A stretch of DNA of 64,000 nucleotides from Gymnogyps californianus. Its lineage: Eukaryota; Chordata; Aves; Accipitriformes; Cathartidae. Position 1 is the first letter of the stretch; every line of letters starts with the position of its first letter. Made by a program: the position numbers and the translations under genes. Of the stretch, positions 48,165-58,839 are shown piece by piece. The notes below the pieces were generated by a model. It worked only from the letters and a program-made list of their open reading frames with translations. It was not told where the DNA came from and made no database searches. The DNA lies in the NCBI RefSeq assembly GCF_018139145.2, contig NC_059473.1:5076503-5140502 (forward strand), in the 5' to 3' direction.

Positions 48165-48478
48165 GTTGAGTAGAGCTTCTCCGAGACTGCAGAAAACTCT
48201 CCATGGGAAACTGTCAACATTTCTATTTAACATATTGTGTCAACATTTGGCATCTGTGAATCAACTGCTGAAGTGTTTGGAAAAACCAGGAAAACACAAT
48301 TTTATGGATGTTTAGAATATATATCTATGTGAGTATATACACATAGAATTTATACATCTTTCTATCTAAAATATACACACTACCTATATACAAAGTTTTC
48401 CAATTGCCAGCTGTGTGTGTATGTGATATTTATATATGACAACAGGAAAATTTTCAGCCAGCTCCAGTTTTGAGCCAG
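48165..48478. repeat. Old sauropsid MITE-like repeat, decayed
   Basis: The left part reads TAGAGCTTCTCCGAGACTGC then AGAAAACTCTCCATGGGAAA. The right part ends GACAACAGGAAAATTTTCAG then CCAGCTCCAG. The two ends look like decayed inverted repeats of the recalled 'AGAGCTGGTCGAAAATTTTC' terminus of a frequent bird/turtle repeat. The middle (GTCAACATTTCTATTTAACA, TTTGGAAAAACCAGG) fits its body, with an AT-rich insertion or expansion at 48315-48400. A 66-codon ORF through it is spurious. Confidence 0.38.
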
Positions 48479-48750
48479 TCACTTTGAATGCAGATTTGTT
48501 TGTTCGTTTAACAAAACCCATTTTGACAAATGACCTCTCCTAGCTAGGAGCTGGATACCCCAAAAGCCGTTCTGGATGGGCTGTGGGACGGGACATCACT
48601 GTTGATGCTTTCATAGTTGCTACCATCAATAAATCCTCTGGACTTCTCCTCCCTGAGCTGTTGTAATTCACTTGGGTACTGCCCTCCACTCCAGCAGCAG
48701 CTGAGTCCCATGCAAGCGTTTAGGGAGAGAGCTTGGCCTCACGGCCATCC

Positions 48751-48800
48751 ATGGCAAAAACCCCATTGACTTCAATGAACCTGGATTTCATCCCCAGTCC
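48751..48800 (+). repeat. Old palindromic repeat scrap with CATTGACTTCAATG core
   Basis: The sequence CCCCATTGACTTCAATGAAC then CTGGATTTCATCCCC contains the palindromic core CATTGACTTCAATG (14 bp, near perfect symmetry) that I recall as the heart of several bird/turtle MITE-like repeats. About 50 bp are preserved. Confidence 0.5.
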
Positions 48801-49352
48801 TTGGAAGATTTTTACAGATGTACAAATAACACACTGTCTATATCCTGTAATCAAAGCCTCCCCTATTGAGTTTATTTGCTTTTACACTGTGCATGATATT
48901 AAATGCAAGCTCTTTAAATTCCTGCTCTTATTCCAGGCCCAGTGGAAGGACCCCTCTCTTCTGTTTTCACTGAAATTCATCAGGGTTGGTGGAAGTACCT
49001 TGCTGAAGGTCCTTCGTGTAGATTGCTTCCTACAGCAAAGTCAAAGGGATAAGGCATCTCACGGTTGGCTTTTATAACCTTATGAAAAAAAAAAGTCTGG
49101 CTCAAAAGCTGCTGACTTTTTCTCTAGCAGAGGCTGAGCTGCTAAGAGATCTGTAGCACTCCGCCTCAGTGAGCCAAACCCTGCAATTCAAAGCAGGGAA
49201 AAAGTGTCATAAATCGTTGCAAACAAGAGGCACCGCTATCTAGCTGCACGCTGATGGCCCAGCCATCGCTTTTGGAGCCAACAGCTCACCAGCAAAGGTG
49301 ACATTATCACCACCATGAAGGCAACCTGGAGCCCTACAATGAATTCAGGTCC

Positions 49353-49567
49353 TCTGTGTGACCTTGGACAAGGTGCGTACGCTCCTTGCCTTCACTTCCC
49401 CATCTAGAAGACGGAGCTAGTAACACTTGATTTGCTCATCATGTTTATTTAAATTATAAACACCTCCAGGCAGAGGCAATCTCTTACAACGTGTCTATAC
49501 AATGGCTAATAGAAGGCCCTTGTCTCAGCTCAACCTCTAGGTACTACATGAAGGCAAATAATAGTAC
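49353..49567 (+). mobile_element. MIR-like CORE-SINE with L2-type tail
   Basis: The head reads TGTGTGACCTTGGACAAGG, then CTTCACTTCCCCATCTAGAA, matching 'TGTGACCTTGGGCAAGTCAC...CTCAGTTTCCCCATCTGTAAAATGG' of MIR. The tail reads AAATTATAAACACCTCCAGG, CAGAGGCAATCTCTTACAAC, GTGTCTATACAATGGCTAAT and GGTACTAC..CAAATAATAG. It follows the recalled sauropsid 3' end 'TAAACTCTTTGGGGCAGGGACCATCT...GTACAGCACCTAGCACAATGG...GCTACCACAATACAAATAATA'. It is tRNA-related, non-coding and decayed. Confidence 0.6.
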
Positions 49568-49688
49568 TTGGCAGAGTACAGGTTTCAAACTAGAAATCTA
49601 ATACCAAATAGTTCACATTCTCCTGCTTTTGGCACTTGGCCCTATTCAAGACGGTTTTGTTTTGTTTCCTTTTTTTTTAAGAAGGTAC

Positions 49689-49768
49689 AAGACCAAATCC
49701 TGAGGGCCCTCTGTCTCCGATTCCCATTAAAGTTTACATTACACTCACTGGCAGTTTGTCTCAGAAGA
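49689..49768 (+). repeat. Old MITE-like sauropsid repeat fragment
   Basis: GACCAAATCCTGAGGGCCCT, then GATTCCCATTAAAGTTTACA and CTCACTGGCAGTTTGTCTCA, follow the recalled 'GGGCCAAATCCTGAGGTCCTTACTCAG...TTCCCATTGAAGTCAATGGGAGTTTTGCCTCAG' phrase. It lies about 120 bp right of the MIR-like SINE. Non-coding. Confidence 0.45.
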
Positions 49769-49775
49769 AGTGTCC

Positions 49776-51374
49776 CAGGATTTCCCCCTTAGATTTTTAA
49801 ACGGCTGTATGGCAGAAAGCAAGAAAGCATGAACTCTATCTGGTCCTGGAGCTGCAGCTGTAATCAGAAGCTTTATGATGAAGTTCAGCTGGAAGAGCAA
49901 AGGAGAGGAGGAAAAAAAAAACACAAAACAAAACAAGGGAATGCCATCAAAGTCTTTCAAAGACAGAAATTCATTTTACCTTTGTCAATGACTGTGGTTT
50001 TCAAGGATAAAGATCAAAGCGATGACCGTGGGCAGAGCTATGACAAATGCCGAGATCAGTCTGTTAAACCCTAGCATTAGCGCTACAGTTAGACTGGTGT
50101 CTAGACTAGCAGTGGGTACTCATGCCAGGTTTGGCAAACACGGCAGCAGAGCGCTTGCATCAGAGCTGTAGCAAGAAGAGTGAGGCATCCAAATTGCAGA
50201 GGGGAGGGAACAATCAGACTCCAGCAGAGTGGAACTGGAAAAAGGAAGTTTAGAAAAAAAAAACCAACCAACTAAAAAAAAACCCACAAAAAACCACTGC
50301 CAGATAACTGCCTGAGCTCAGGGAAGACAGCTGAGAAGATGCATCCCCCTCCCGGTTTTTGCATTGTGATTAATGTACACAGAAAGCTTAGATAACTGGG
50401 GGAAAGTAATGCCAAATTCTTATCAATACAGATGAGCTAGCTTCATATTCCTCCAGCCCTTTCATGTGGAAATGAGACTGCATTTGATGAGGCCAAGCCC
50501 ATGTTTGAAATAGCTCAGCTGGGATGTGCGTGTGGTGAGGGTTCAGGTGCCTGCACAGAGAATTGCTACAGCTGGATAGAAAAGGGGAGACCTTTCCCGA
50601 GGACAGAGAGTGCCTTCAGCTTCTTCGCTTTTTCTCTTCCTCATGGGGAGGACAGAAAGCCCTTGCTCCACAGTATAAATGCACGCTGAAGTCTGAGCTG
50701 ATGGACTGTGGAAGGAGGCAAGGTGGTTTTGGCTGGTGAGGGGCCCTGGCCTGCAGAGTCTTCATGTTCCTCCAGAGACCTCTTGCATGGACCCTTAAAA
50801 ATAACACCCTGTCATGTCCCAAAGGAAGAAGATGGATAAATGAGGGGAGTACACACATGCTTACAGCAGCTCGTGTTAATACGCTTGGGGCCAGCCCCGC
50901 TCTCACACTGCTGCCCTGGGGCATGTGCTTGCTCCAGGGCTGCACGCTTGGATGGAGAAGAGAAGAGCGATGGCATCACTCTCTCCGTGTGGCACTCTCT
51001 GCCTGGCCGAGTCTGGGGCTCTGCTGGCCTGAGAATGCCATGCAGGATGGGTACAGGGATAATATCTAGAAAAATTGTGTGCTGCTGGACAGCCACCACC
51101 ACTGGAGTATCTCAAAACTGCCCAGATACTTTAAACCAACCATTTCTCATCATAGTTACATTGGCTTCCGCCAGTCATGACAAGTTCAAAAGAAGCTGCA
51201 AACTAACCTGGGCAAATGTGATCTCCAGTGGATGAAGACAGACCGGAGGAAATATTTTCATAAACCCAGCTGGTTTCAGCTGTGCTTCACGCAGGGGCTT
51301 GCATTGCCCATTGTCAGGAATATGGCGTACGACTTGCTAGAAACAATTAGCTAAGACTTAGACTGGTCATACGC
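49776..51374. other. Non-coding stretch, no gene seen
   Basis: Contains an A-rich low-complexity patch at 50252-50300. A phrase near 50085-50110 (AGACTGGTGTCTAGACTAGC) may belong to an old palindromic DNA element but is too short to call. ORFs at 50616-51235 on both strands have no recognisable domain. Confidence 0.5.
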
Positions 51375-51662
51375 TATTCTCAGCTCTGCTACTGACTCAC
51401 CTGCATGGCCTCGGGCAAGTTGCTTGCATATTTGTGCCTTAGTTTACCCATTGGTAATAGCAGAGATAGTAACAGTCTCACGGAGTGGTGCGAGAATTAG
51501 TTAATTAATATTTGGAAAACAGTTTGTGCCTTGACGTCTTTGTGCCTTTGTTTACCCATCAGTAATATCAGAGATAATAACTGTCTCATGGAGAGGTACA
51601 AGGATTAATTAATTATTTGAAAAGCAGTTTGAGATCCTTGGATGAAAGATGCTATGTGAGTA
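51375..51662 (+). mobile_element. MIR-like CORE-SINE with internal 108-bp duplication
   Basis: The head CTCTGCTACTGACTCACCTG, then GCCTCGGGCAAGTTGCTTGC, matches MIR 'CTGCTACTGACTAGCTGTGTGACCTTGGGCAAGTCACTT'. Next comes TTTGTGCCTTAGTTTACCCA...GGTAATAG (MIR 'TGTGCCTCAGTTTCCCCATCTGTAAAATGGGG'). The block then repeats from 51539, and the element ends with TTTGAGATCCTTGGATGAAA then GATGCTATGTGAG, the recalled sauropsid 'TTTGAGATCCTCGGATGAAAGGCGCTATATAAG' end. Non-coding and tRNA-derived. The duplication is described separately. Confidence 0.65.
51431..51645 (+). repeat. Diverged 108-bp tandem duplication within SINE
   Basis: The unit starting TTTGTGCCTTAGTTTACCCA at 51431 is repeated from 51539 as TTTGTGCCTTTGTTTACCCA. 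The copies share CAGAGATAGTAAC / CAGAGATAATAAC, GTCTCACGGAG / GTCTCATGGAG, GAATTAGTTAATTAA / GGATTAATTAATTA and ACAGTTTG / GCAGTTTG in the same order. They differ at many sites, so the duplication is old. The second copy carries the true 3' end. Confidence 0.85.
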
Positions 51663-51699
51663 AAACATATCATTAAAAACATCTCCCGGTCCTCTGTGA

Positions 51700-51930
51700 A
51701 GTTAAAATAAAGCTGGAGCTTCTTAGTCATTCAAATAATTAAACCATAAATACTGTTTATTTTAATCTTCCTTTTAAAAAAAAATAATCTAATCTAGGCA
51801 GTGATACCAGCCAAAGAATGAAAAATGTTTCAAATTCAGGAGACCTATCAATTTGAAGAGCTTGATTCTTAATTGCTTTTTGATTTCTATCAATAGAAAG
51901 TGAGAGCAATTGTATTTACAAATGCCTGCA
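51700..51930. promoter_or_regulatory. Candidate conserved non-coding element
   Basis: ORF-free, AT-rich sequence directly after the SINE, with TCAAATAATTAAACC, CTGTTTATTTTAATC, TTCTTAATTGCTTTTTGATT (homeodomain/POU-like), TATCAATAGAAAG and TTGTATTTACAAATG (FOX-like). Inferred from motif clustering only. Confidence 0.3.
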
Positions 51931-53125
51931 AAAGCACAGGGCAGCTGGGAGGACACCCACAGTTCCTCTGCAGGGTTTCAGCCTGCATATTCACATGGAT
52001 ACAGCAGCTGTACACTGCGCTGCACAGGGTTTCTCACACTATCCAAGCAGATGATCCTATTTGACTTGTTAACCAACAGGGAGGTGTAGACTAGCCTATC
52101 TTAAAGGCATGTCAAAGCCAGCTTCCCCCCCCAAAACGTGGGTGCACTGAAGCAGGGTTGCAAGAGCAACTTCTCCCAGGAATGATGCCAAAGGGACAAT
52201 TCGACCAAGCAAAGGTGCCGGTCATCAGCCATTGATCCGTTCAGCCTTTTGCATCCTGGGCAGCTTGCGCTGCTTGTCTCTCCTAAAACTCCGCACTGAC
52301 TGTGTGCCGCGAGCCAGTGCTGCCCTGCCTGCTCTGCCCAGGTCCATGGGGAGAGAAATCCCGGAGCAGTACTGACTGACACTGGAAAGGAACTAGGAGA
52401 ATCGATGGAGTCTATATTTAAAATCATCTTTTATTCAGAGGTGTACATGCCAAATGTGGAAAACCCTCTCAGTCGCTTCCCTGGGGACTTAATGTATATT
52501 GGGGCATGAAATACATGCAATTGGCCTGTATTTTGTCTCTCTCTTTCCCTCTAGTTTTTGTGCATGTTTTTGTTTTACAAAGTACATATGTGAAGAAGAG
52601 GTTTTCAGAATCAAGGTCATGGTTTTTAATTGAACGGGGCCTCTTTTAAGGTGTAACTACTGCTGGGAACTTACTAGCATAACAATCTGCTGTGCTGGGC
52701 ACCCAAACCACCACCCCACGTGAGCCTTCCACCAGCTCAGAGGGCTTTGTGTCTCAGCCTTTTCATGGCCTCCCACTCCTCTCTGCCCGTAGAAGATTTT
52801 GCAGCAATCGCCAAGTAACCTGTGTGGGAATGTGGGGAGGAAGAAAGGATGTAATTGCCTTCCTGAGCTCCAGCGCTTTCATTAGTTAAATGTCCTGTCT
52901 TTTCCACGCTAGTCCAGCTTCTGCTGAATTTTCATCAGACCGAAAGAGGCCTTTAGGGCCGTTTGAAAGTAACCATCAGATAAAAGCAATTGTCATCCTC
53001 CTTATGCGGCAGGCAAGGAAGCAGACACAGGTAGACTGGTCACACAGGAAGGAGAGGAGGGACCTGGTGACTCAGAGCTTTTGACTCCCAGCTGTCAGCT
53101 TTAGACGCCATTCTAGCCAAGTATA
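51931..53125. other. Non-coding stretch, no gene seen
   Basis: Unique sequence of mixed composition. ORFs at 52101-52427 (-) and 52692-53084 (+) have no recognisable domain. I see no repeats or RNA genes. Confidence 0.5.
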
Positions 53126-53210
53126 AAGGCACATGGTTATCTCTGAACTCATGAATAATCCCATTGATTTAAGCCATAAACTTCAGCATCAGGGCCTTAA
53201 TCACCTGACT
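53126..53210 (+). repeat. Old palindromic sauropsid repeat fragment
   Basis: GGCACATGGTTATCTCTGAA, CTCATGAATAATCCCATTGA, TTTAAGCCATAAACTTCAGC and ATCAGGGCCTTAA follow the recalled repeat 'ACTCATGAGTAGTCCCATTGACTTCAATGGGACTACTCATG...CTTAAAGTTAAGC...GGATCAGGGCC', the same family as 17291-17372. It is decayed and non-coding. Confidence 0.45.
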
Positions 53211-53580
53211 ATGCTCACCAAGAGCGGATAAACAGGAGTACAGGTCTGGATAGGCCCAAGATATTCCTCTTGACATAGAGGAATAGCAGCAAGTGGTAGT
53301 TTCCCTGGTGCAGGTTTCTGTCTAAGAGAACCACCAATGGGGATGAAAAGGTGGCTTGGTCCTCGAGATGAGGGGTCCCTTGGGGATGATGTAGCTCCTG
53401 TGCCAGCCCCAGGACCTCTCTCCACACTGGACACGAGTGGACTTGTCCACCTCCCTCACAATCGCCCTGTTGGATGCATGCGGGGGCTGCTTAGCTGACT
53501 GCAGTGACATGGACCTTGGTGATGATTCCCCAGAGCACGATACCCAGATGATGTGATCCCAGTCCCCAGGCTTTGCTGGG

Positions 53581-53597
53581 GGGGAACCAGGTTCCCC
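53581..53597. repeat. 17-bp near-perfect palindrome in G-rich patch
   Basis: GGGGAACC at 53581-53588 and GGTTCCCC at 53590-53597 are reverse complements around a central A. Flanking G-runs (G7 including 53578-53584, then GGG, GGGG and GGGG through 53612) make the plus strand G-rich. The site resembles an NF-kB/EBF-type symmetric motif in outline, but no function is implied by that alone. Confidence 0.7.
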
Positions 53598-55218
53598 TGG
53601 GAGGGGAAAGGGGCATCTGCATATATGGTGATACCAACTTGTCCTCTCCTGACTGGGATTTAGGGAGTTCTTCATCCCTTTGCTCACGCAGAATCGGGAA
53701 ATGACCTGGTTGTGAAGGAGTCTCACCCACAAGCAGAGGCATCCCTCAAAACGCTGCAACCCAGTTTAGGATACTTTTGACTTCCCCACAGCTACTTTTG
53801 GCCTTGCGTTTCTAGCAAAGGGCTAAGAGATCAATGGAAAGAAGAAGGAAGCTATGTTCCTGTTGATGGGAGAGTGAGTGAAGTAACCTAAATTATACAT
53901 GGCGTTGCCTACCAGATGGTCGGAGTGTCTCTCCCTTCTATTATGCAAAGTAATAGTTTTACAGACAAAGTAGAGGGGACTGGAGATACCAGAGCATTTG
54001 GGAAACACATCCCATAGCTGATTGAAAGGCGTGTTTTACTTCTGGCTGGTAAAATGGGATTTCAGCTGGATGCTTGTTGTTCAACCCTTCCCCAGAGGTG
54101 AAAGGTGTCAGCTCTGCCTCTGAGAGGGAGCAGAAAGACTGTGAACCCAACCAGAATTAGAGCAGTAATTTATAACGGCAGGGTTTAGGTTTTGCAGACT
54201 GGGACAGGAGGTGGTGGTTTAAATAAAATGTTCAATAGACCTGGGCAAAGCCCATTTTGCTTCTCACTTATGAGAAGCTTTCAGTTTAGTCCTTTGTAGC
54301 TGCGGACACTGACTCGTGATCTCTCAGCTGAAGTAACGGTGGGGGTGTGCGAGCTAAATAGACCAGTCCCCATTGCCTAATATGTCCAAATATTCTTCCT
54401 GGTCTGCAGCCGTCTGCTGCCTCATGTCATTATGGCATGTCAACATGAAAACTGAAGGTGTGAATGGAAAGCTACTTCTGCTGGCTTTAACTTAGGACAG
54501 TTTAGATATCGGCAGAATGCTTCCCCGGGAGTGTGAAGCTCAGCGTGTGCTGAAGCAGCGCTGGACCAGGTTTCTGGGGCTGAGGCTTCCAGGCTGCTGG
54601 CTGGCTGGCAGCCCTCTCACTCTCAAGTTTGTTTGTAGCACAGACATACCCGTCCTGAGGGTGGGGATGGGAATATTTTCTCTACTTCAGGACTGTACAG
54701 TTATTTCACACAATAGTCCTAGTCCATGAGCAGAGCTCCTCAGCACAGCATTGACACCTACTGAGAGCACGTACAGGAATGAAAATTTCTCTTATAAGCC
54801 TTGCTAGATTGGCCCCCTTCATGCCAATTGTGCAAACCCGCCGAAAGGTGGGATGCACGGACTTAATTTCACTGAAAATGGCATCAATCCATACCTAAAA
54901 TAACCAAGCCATTCATGGCTTTGACTTGTGCATTATGTGATCATCCAAAGGCTTTAAAAAGGGTATCGCATAGATCTCATACCCACGTATAATTTCTATC
55001 TTCTGTCAGACACAGCTTTCACTGGAGTAGTGCAAGATATAAAAATATGTCAGGCTTCCCTTATGGCTTTTCGCTAACTGAAATTCAACCGATTAAATCT
55101 CAGATTAGGAACGGTGGCCCCTTGTTCTCACTCAGAGCTGAGGACTATCAGCTCTTTGGCTGATTTCTGAAGCAGTTCACTCTCTGATAAGAAGTTCTTT
55201 AAGAATCAGTGGCCAATA

Positions 55219-55262
55219 CTGGACCAAATTCAGCCACCTTTCACTTGGCTGCAGATTCCCCT
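55219..55262 (+). repeat. Possible old palindromic repeat scrap
   Basis: ACTGGACCAAATTCAGCCAC then CTTTCACTTGGCTGCAG resembles the recalled opening 'GGGCCAAATTCAGCCCTGGTGTAA' of bird/turtle MITE-like repeats. Only about 40 bp fit. Confidence 0.28.
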
Positions 55263-57479
55263 AGTACAGATGCTGGAGTTTATAATCCGCATTTAATTTT
55301 CCCCTCTTTCATTTTTCCCTAGGAACACAAGGGGAAACAAAACCAGGAAAGGACAGAAGGGATGGAGGAGCCCTGCTTGCGCCTGGCACACTGCTCGGGG
55401 ACTCGGCAGTCTGACTCCTGCTCCAAGCCCTTCCTTCAGACTACTGCCAGACCTCAGGTAAATGGCATCACAGCTTCCCCATCGCTTGAATATAGTTAAA
55501 CACAGCATTCATTCTAGAGCATTTACAAACCAACAGGTGGAAAGTGTTACCTTGGAGCTAGGCACTTGTAATATTGCTTTTTAAGGCATATACTCAAAAA
55601 TTCAAGGCATGGGAAAACCAAGGGTTTCATAACAAAGTGTGGAAAAACCCCAACAAATATTGGCTCAAACCCTCCCTTTCAGGCCACACCCAAGAAGCAA
55701 GTGAGACTGTAATGGACAAATCCTTCTCTGGCAGCGGGCCGATCAGCCAGAGCGCCATTTGCTGAGCCCCAACCTATTTCACACCATGCAAAATCACTGC
55801 GGGAAAAGGCTGACGAGGTTCAGACAATTCATAGCACTGTACCTTTGCTCACGACAGTAACGCCAGCCAATTGCTAGCGTCTCGGTGTCTGGCCAAAGCG
55901 GATGGCAGACGGCTGTCTGAAGCTGGGACCTGGGAAAATGGGGATAACATCAGGAAAAAACAAAAACATCTTACATACCTACTACTCCCATCTCATCCCG
56001 CTCTGGGGAGATGCCTGCTTGCCGTGGACTGAGTCAGTGCCTGGTCTTGCGGTCCTTTGGCACTCCGTGGAGCTACTGCGTGCTTGCAGACTTGGGGCTG
56101 TTGGCACATCTCGTCCTATCTGCTGCGTGCGAGGACTTTACAGCCAACACTGCGAACCAGCGGCTTGGCTATTTCCACCCTGTTTTGGCTGTTTTGGCCT
56201 ACCTGCATGTGTGAACGAACACGCAGCCTCCCCAGTGGGTCAGCAGGTCAGGATGGAGCAACAGCATCTGCTTGGGAGTATTTGGTGGCTCCTTTGAAAA
56301 ATCTCCCTGGACTTTTATTGGATCTTACGATACCACGAAGTATCTGCCTGGATCTGGGCTTTGATTCTAGCGCCTTTCCCTCAGAGACCACAACTGACAG
56401 CTCTCCGCTCAGGGAGAGGGAGGAATGGGGCAGTGGTTGCGTTTTGAGGGTGGGGAGAGGGAAAGGCTGTTTGAGGCCACTGTCTGCATGGGGGAGCTGC
56501 AGGGCTGGTGAGGATGATCAGGAATCATCTTATTTCTCCTTCCTTGGGTTGCTAACTCTATCTGGGGGACCGCCACTCCTGGCTCTTCCATTGCCCCCCT
56601 CCCCAGGTCCCACATTCCTGGCTCTCCGCACGCAGCTGTGCCACCCCAACTCTCCCCCAACCTCCCCACCGCTCCCTAGGCAAGTCCTGGCCCTTCAGCT
56701 GCGGTGTGGCAAAACTCAATTTTGCCTATGTGGCTGAGAAACGTTGCCTCTTCATAAAAATACCAGCCCGCTTGCAGGGAACGAGGTGGAAGCTAGACCA
56801 CATTGAGGCCTTTTATTTCCTGCACAGGCGTGTTTGCAAGACACTCGTGGAGAGCACTATGCAGATGAGCGACACTGTGAAAGGCAGGGCCAGCTCCCCA
56901 GTGGGGGGAAAACGGGGGAGATCAAATAGATATCCAGATGTCCATCAGCTGCGGGGCCAGCCAGGTGACAGTTAGGTAGGCTTGCCATTTTGCATGGACG
57001 GCTCACCTCTTTGCCAGCTGTAATAAACACGGGTGCTCGATGCCAACAGAGCTGGGCTGAGCTTCACCAACAGATGCGTTTTCTTCCCCACCTGCTCCGT
57101 TGGTGCGAGTGGCCTCATCTCTGCAAAATAAGCACACAAAGAGAAGCTGAAATTGCCAAGTGGGAATCCGGTTTGTATTCATGCTGAGAGCTGGCCAAAG
57201 AAGGAGAAAACATCAATCTCAAAAGGGTTTTCAAGATTTGGAGATTTGGCTTCATCTTTCACTATGTTCAAACACGATCTGTCAACTCCCATCAAGAAAA
57301 ACAAGAGGGAGAATAGCCTAGCCTTTAAAAGTCAGTGCTGCCACAGCTAGAAAGTACATGAAGCACATGGGAGAAAAAAGATTAGTCTGAACCCATGACT
57401 TGAATGCAAATCTACACCCCGAAACGAATATTGTGGGATTCCTTTCTCTCTTGTTGTGCTAAGAAATTCTGGCCAGAAT

Positions 57480-57995
57480 ATTAGAAAGTGAAATGCAAAA
57501 AAAAGCTCTTAAAAGTAATAATAATCCTCCCGCCAAAATTACAGCTAAATTGTGGAACTTCCACGTTCCTCAGCTGCGTATGTTTTGTGTTTGAGAAAAT
57601 TCATGGTAGGGTGTAAAGATTTTACCTATCTGAGCTTTGGATGGTTTCCTTATTAGCAGGCCACAAGTGAATTAGGTGGATGATGCAAAAATGACTGCCA
57701 ATAAAATATTTACACCGATTCTTCATTCTGTATGAAACATCTTTTATATATATGTATATACGTATATACTATAAATAATAGAAATGATGCTCATATTTTA
57801 TACTAGGGATGTAAACACTGGTCCCAACAGCAGTGGCAAATGAACCACTCACATTTTCTGATTGCATAATTTGCCTAGAGGATGGATACATAATTACACT
57901 ATAATTAAGTATAATAAACAGAGAAAATGATTTGAGAAGGAAAAATTATCACAGCCTCAACCACATCAGCCAGAAGCTCTCTTCTAATTAAGTTA
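57480..57995. promoter_or_regulatory. AT-rich candidate conserved non-coding element
   Basis: About 500 bp, strongly AT-rich, with no ORF. Motifs include AAGTAATAATAATCC, GCTAAATTGTGG, GAATTAGGTGGATGATGC, CCAATAAAATATTTACACCG, TGATTGCATAATTTGCC (C/EBP-like), ACATAATTACACTATAATTA and CTTCTAATTAAGTTATTTT. A palindromic TA-rich microsatellite (57743-57772) interrupts it. Regulatory function is inferred. Confidence 0.33.
57754..57769. repeat. 16-bp perfect palindrome in TA-rich microsatellite
   Basis: GTATATACGTATATAC is self-complementary and also two direct copies of GTATATAC. It lies in an (AT/GT)-type alternating purine-pyrimidine run and is prone to cruciform or Z-like structure and to length change. 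Confidence 0.9.
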
Positions 57996-58839
57996 TTTTA
58001 TTAAACAAAATGTTTTTAAGGTGGGTCCCCTTTGAAAATGTACATTATAGCCCATGTAATGTAATTTACTTTATAAGTAAAACATGGCTTGTGTATGGAC
58101 AGATCATATCTGATAGGACTCAGGAAATACACAGCCACTGGGTCCAGTCCAGCCAGGTGCTGAGTCCCTCACACCCCTGGTCCAAGGAGCAGACCCTGAG
58201 TGCTGCTCCGGGAAATTGCAGCAGCATATAGAGCAGCCTTTTATTTGTGCTCACTGATGGGCTTTTTTTATGTTACTTGGTTTTTTTCTGAGCTAAAGGG
58301 AGAAATGCTAGCAGGTAATTCTGATGTTGTCATCCTGTAATGATACAGTAGAGGCAAAGGACAAGAAAAGAGGTAGCTCAAGCTAGCCCAAATAGCTCAT
58401 GCTGTTCGGAGTTGAGAGAGTCTTAAAACACTATTCCTTCTCAAATGCTTTTACCCTCACTAATTCTGCTCAGTGCTTGGCGAGACGTGAAGATGGAGTT
58501 GTCTTTTACGTTACTGTGGCTGAAGAAATCCAAAACGCTGGTTCACAAACTATAGGACTCAGGAAGACCACATAATCTGCTACCTCACCTGGCAAAGGCC
58601 GTCAGACACCCTCCAGTTCATTCCTCTTAGAACTACAGCTTATTTTTTTAAACACCTGCCGCCAGCCGCTCAGGGACTACAGGAGCTATTACAGAAGCCT
58701 TGGAGCATTATTCTGAAATTAGCTACTGCTCCCGTTCCCCCTCCCCACAAACAGTAAAAAATGTTCAGCTTTAAGTTTCAGCCATAAGATCTCTGTATAC
58801 ATCTGCCTCATTTCCACATTTCTCTTCCTCTTGTGAGTA
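57996..58839. other. Non-coding stretch, no gene seen
   Basis: Unique sequence. It has one possible old-repeat phrase at 58142-58215 (CCAGGTGCTGAGTCCCTCAC), which recalls the bird/turtle phrase 'GGTGCTGAGCACCCTCAACTCCC'. That is too weak to list on its own. A pyrimidine-rich patch lies near 58728-58748. Sequence left of 58840 might be further CR1 3' end but cannot be matched. Confidence 0.4.

Larger units (their letters stand above)
53211..57479. other. Non-coding stretch, no gene seen
   Basis: Holds the palindrome at 53581-53597 and a possible repeat scrap at 55219-55262, listed separately. A GC-rich, pyrimidine-biased patch at about 56390-56700 opens long spurious frames (226 codons at 56057-56737, +). 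No RNA gene or other repeat recognised. Confidence 0.5.

Noticed and set aside
50085..50110. AGACTGGTGTCTAGACTAGC considered as a hAT-type MITE end
   Set aside because: The match is short and the flanks do not extend it.
56057..56737. 226-codon plus-strand ORF
   Set aside because: Its second half is driven by a C/T-rich patch giving Pro/Ser/Leu-rich text. The overlapping frames on both strands are also open. No domain or exon border.
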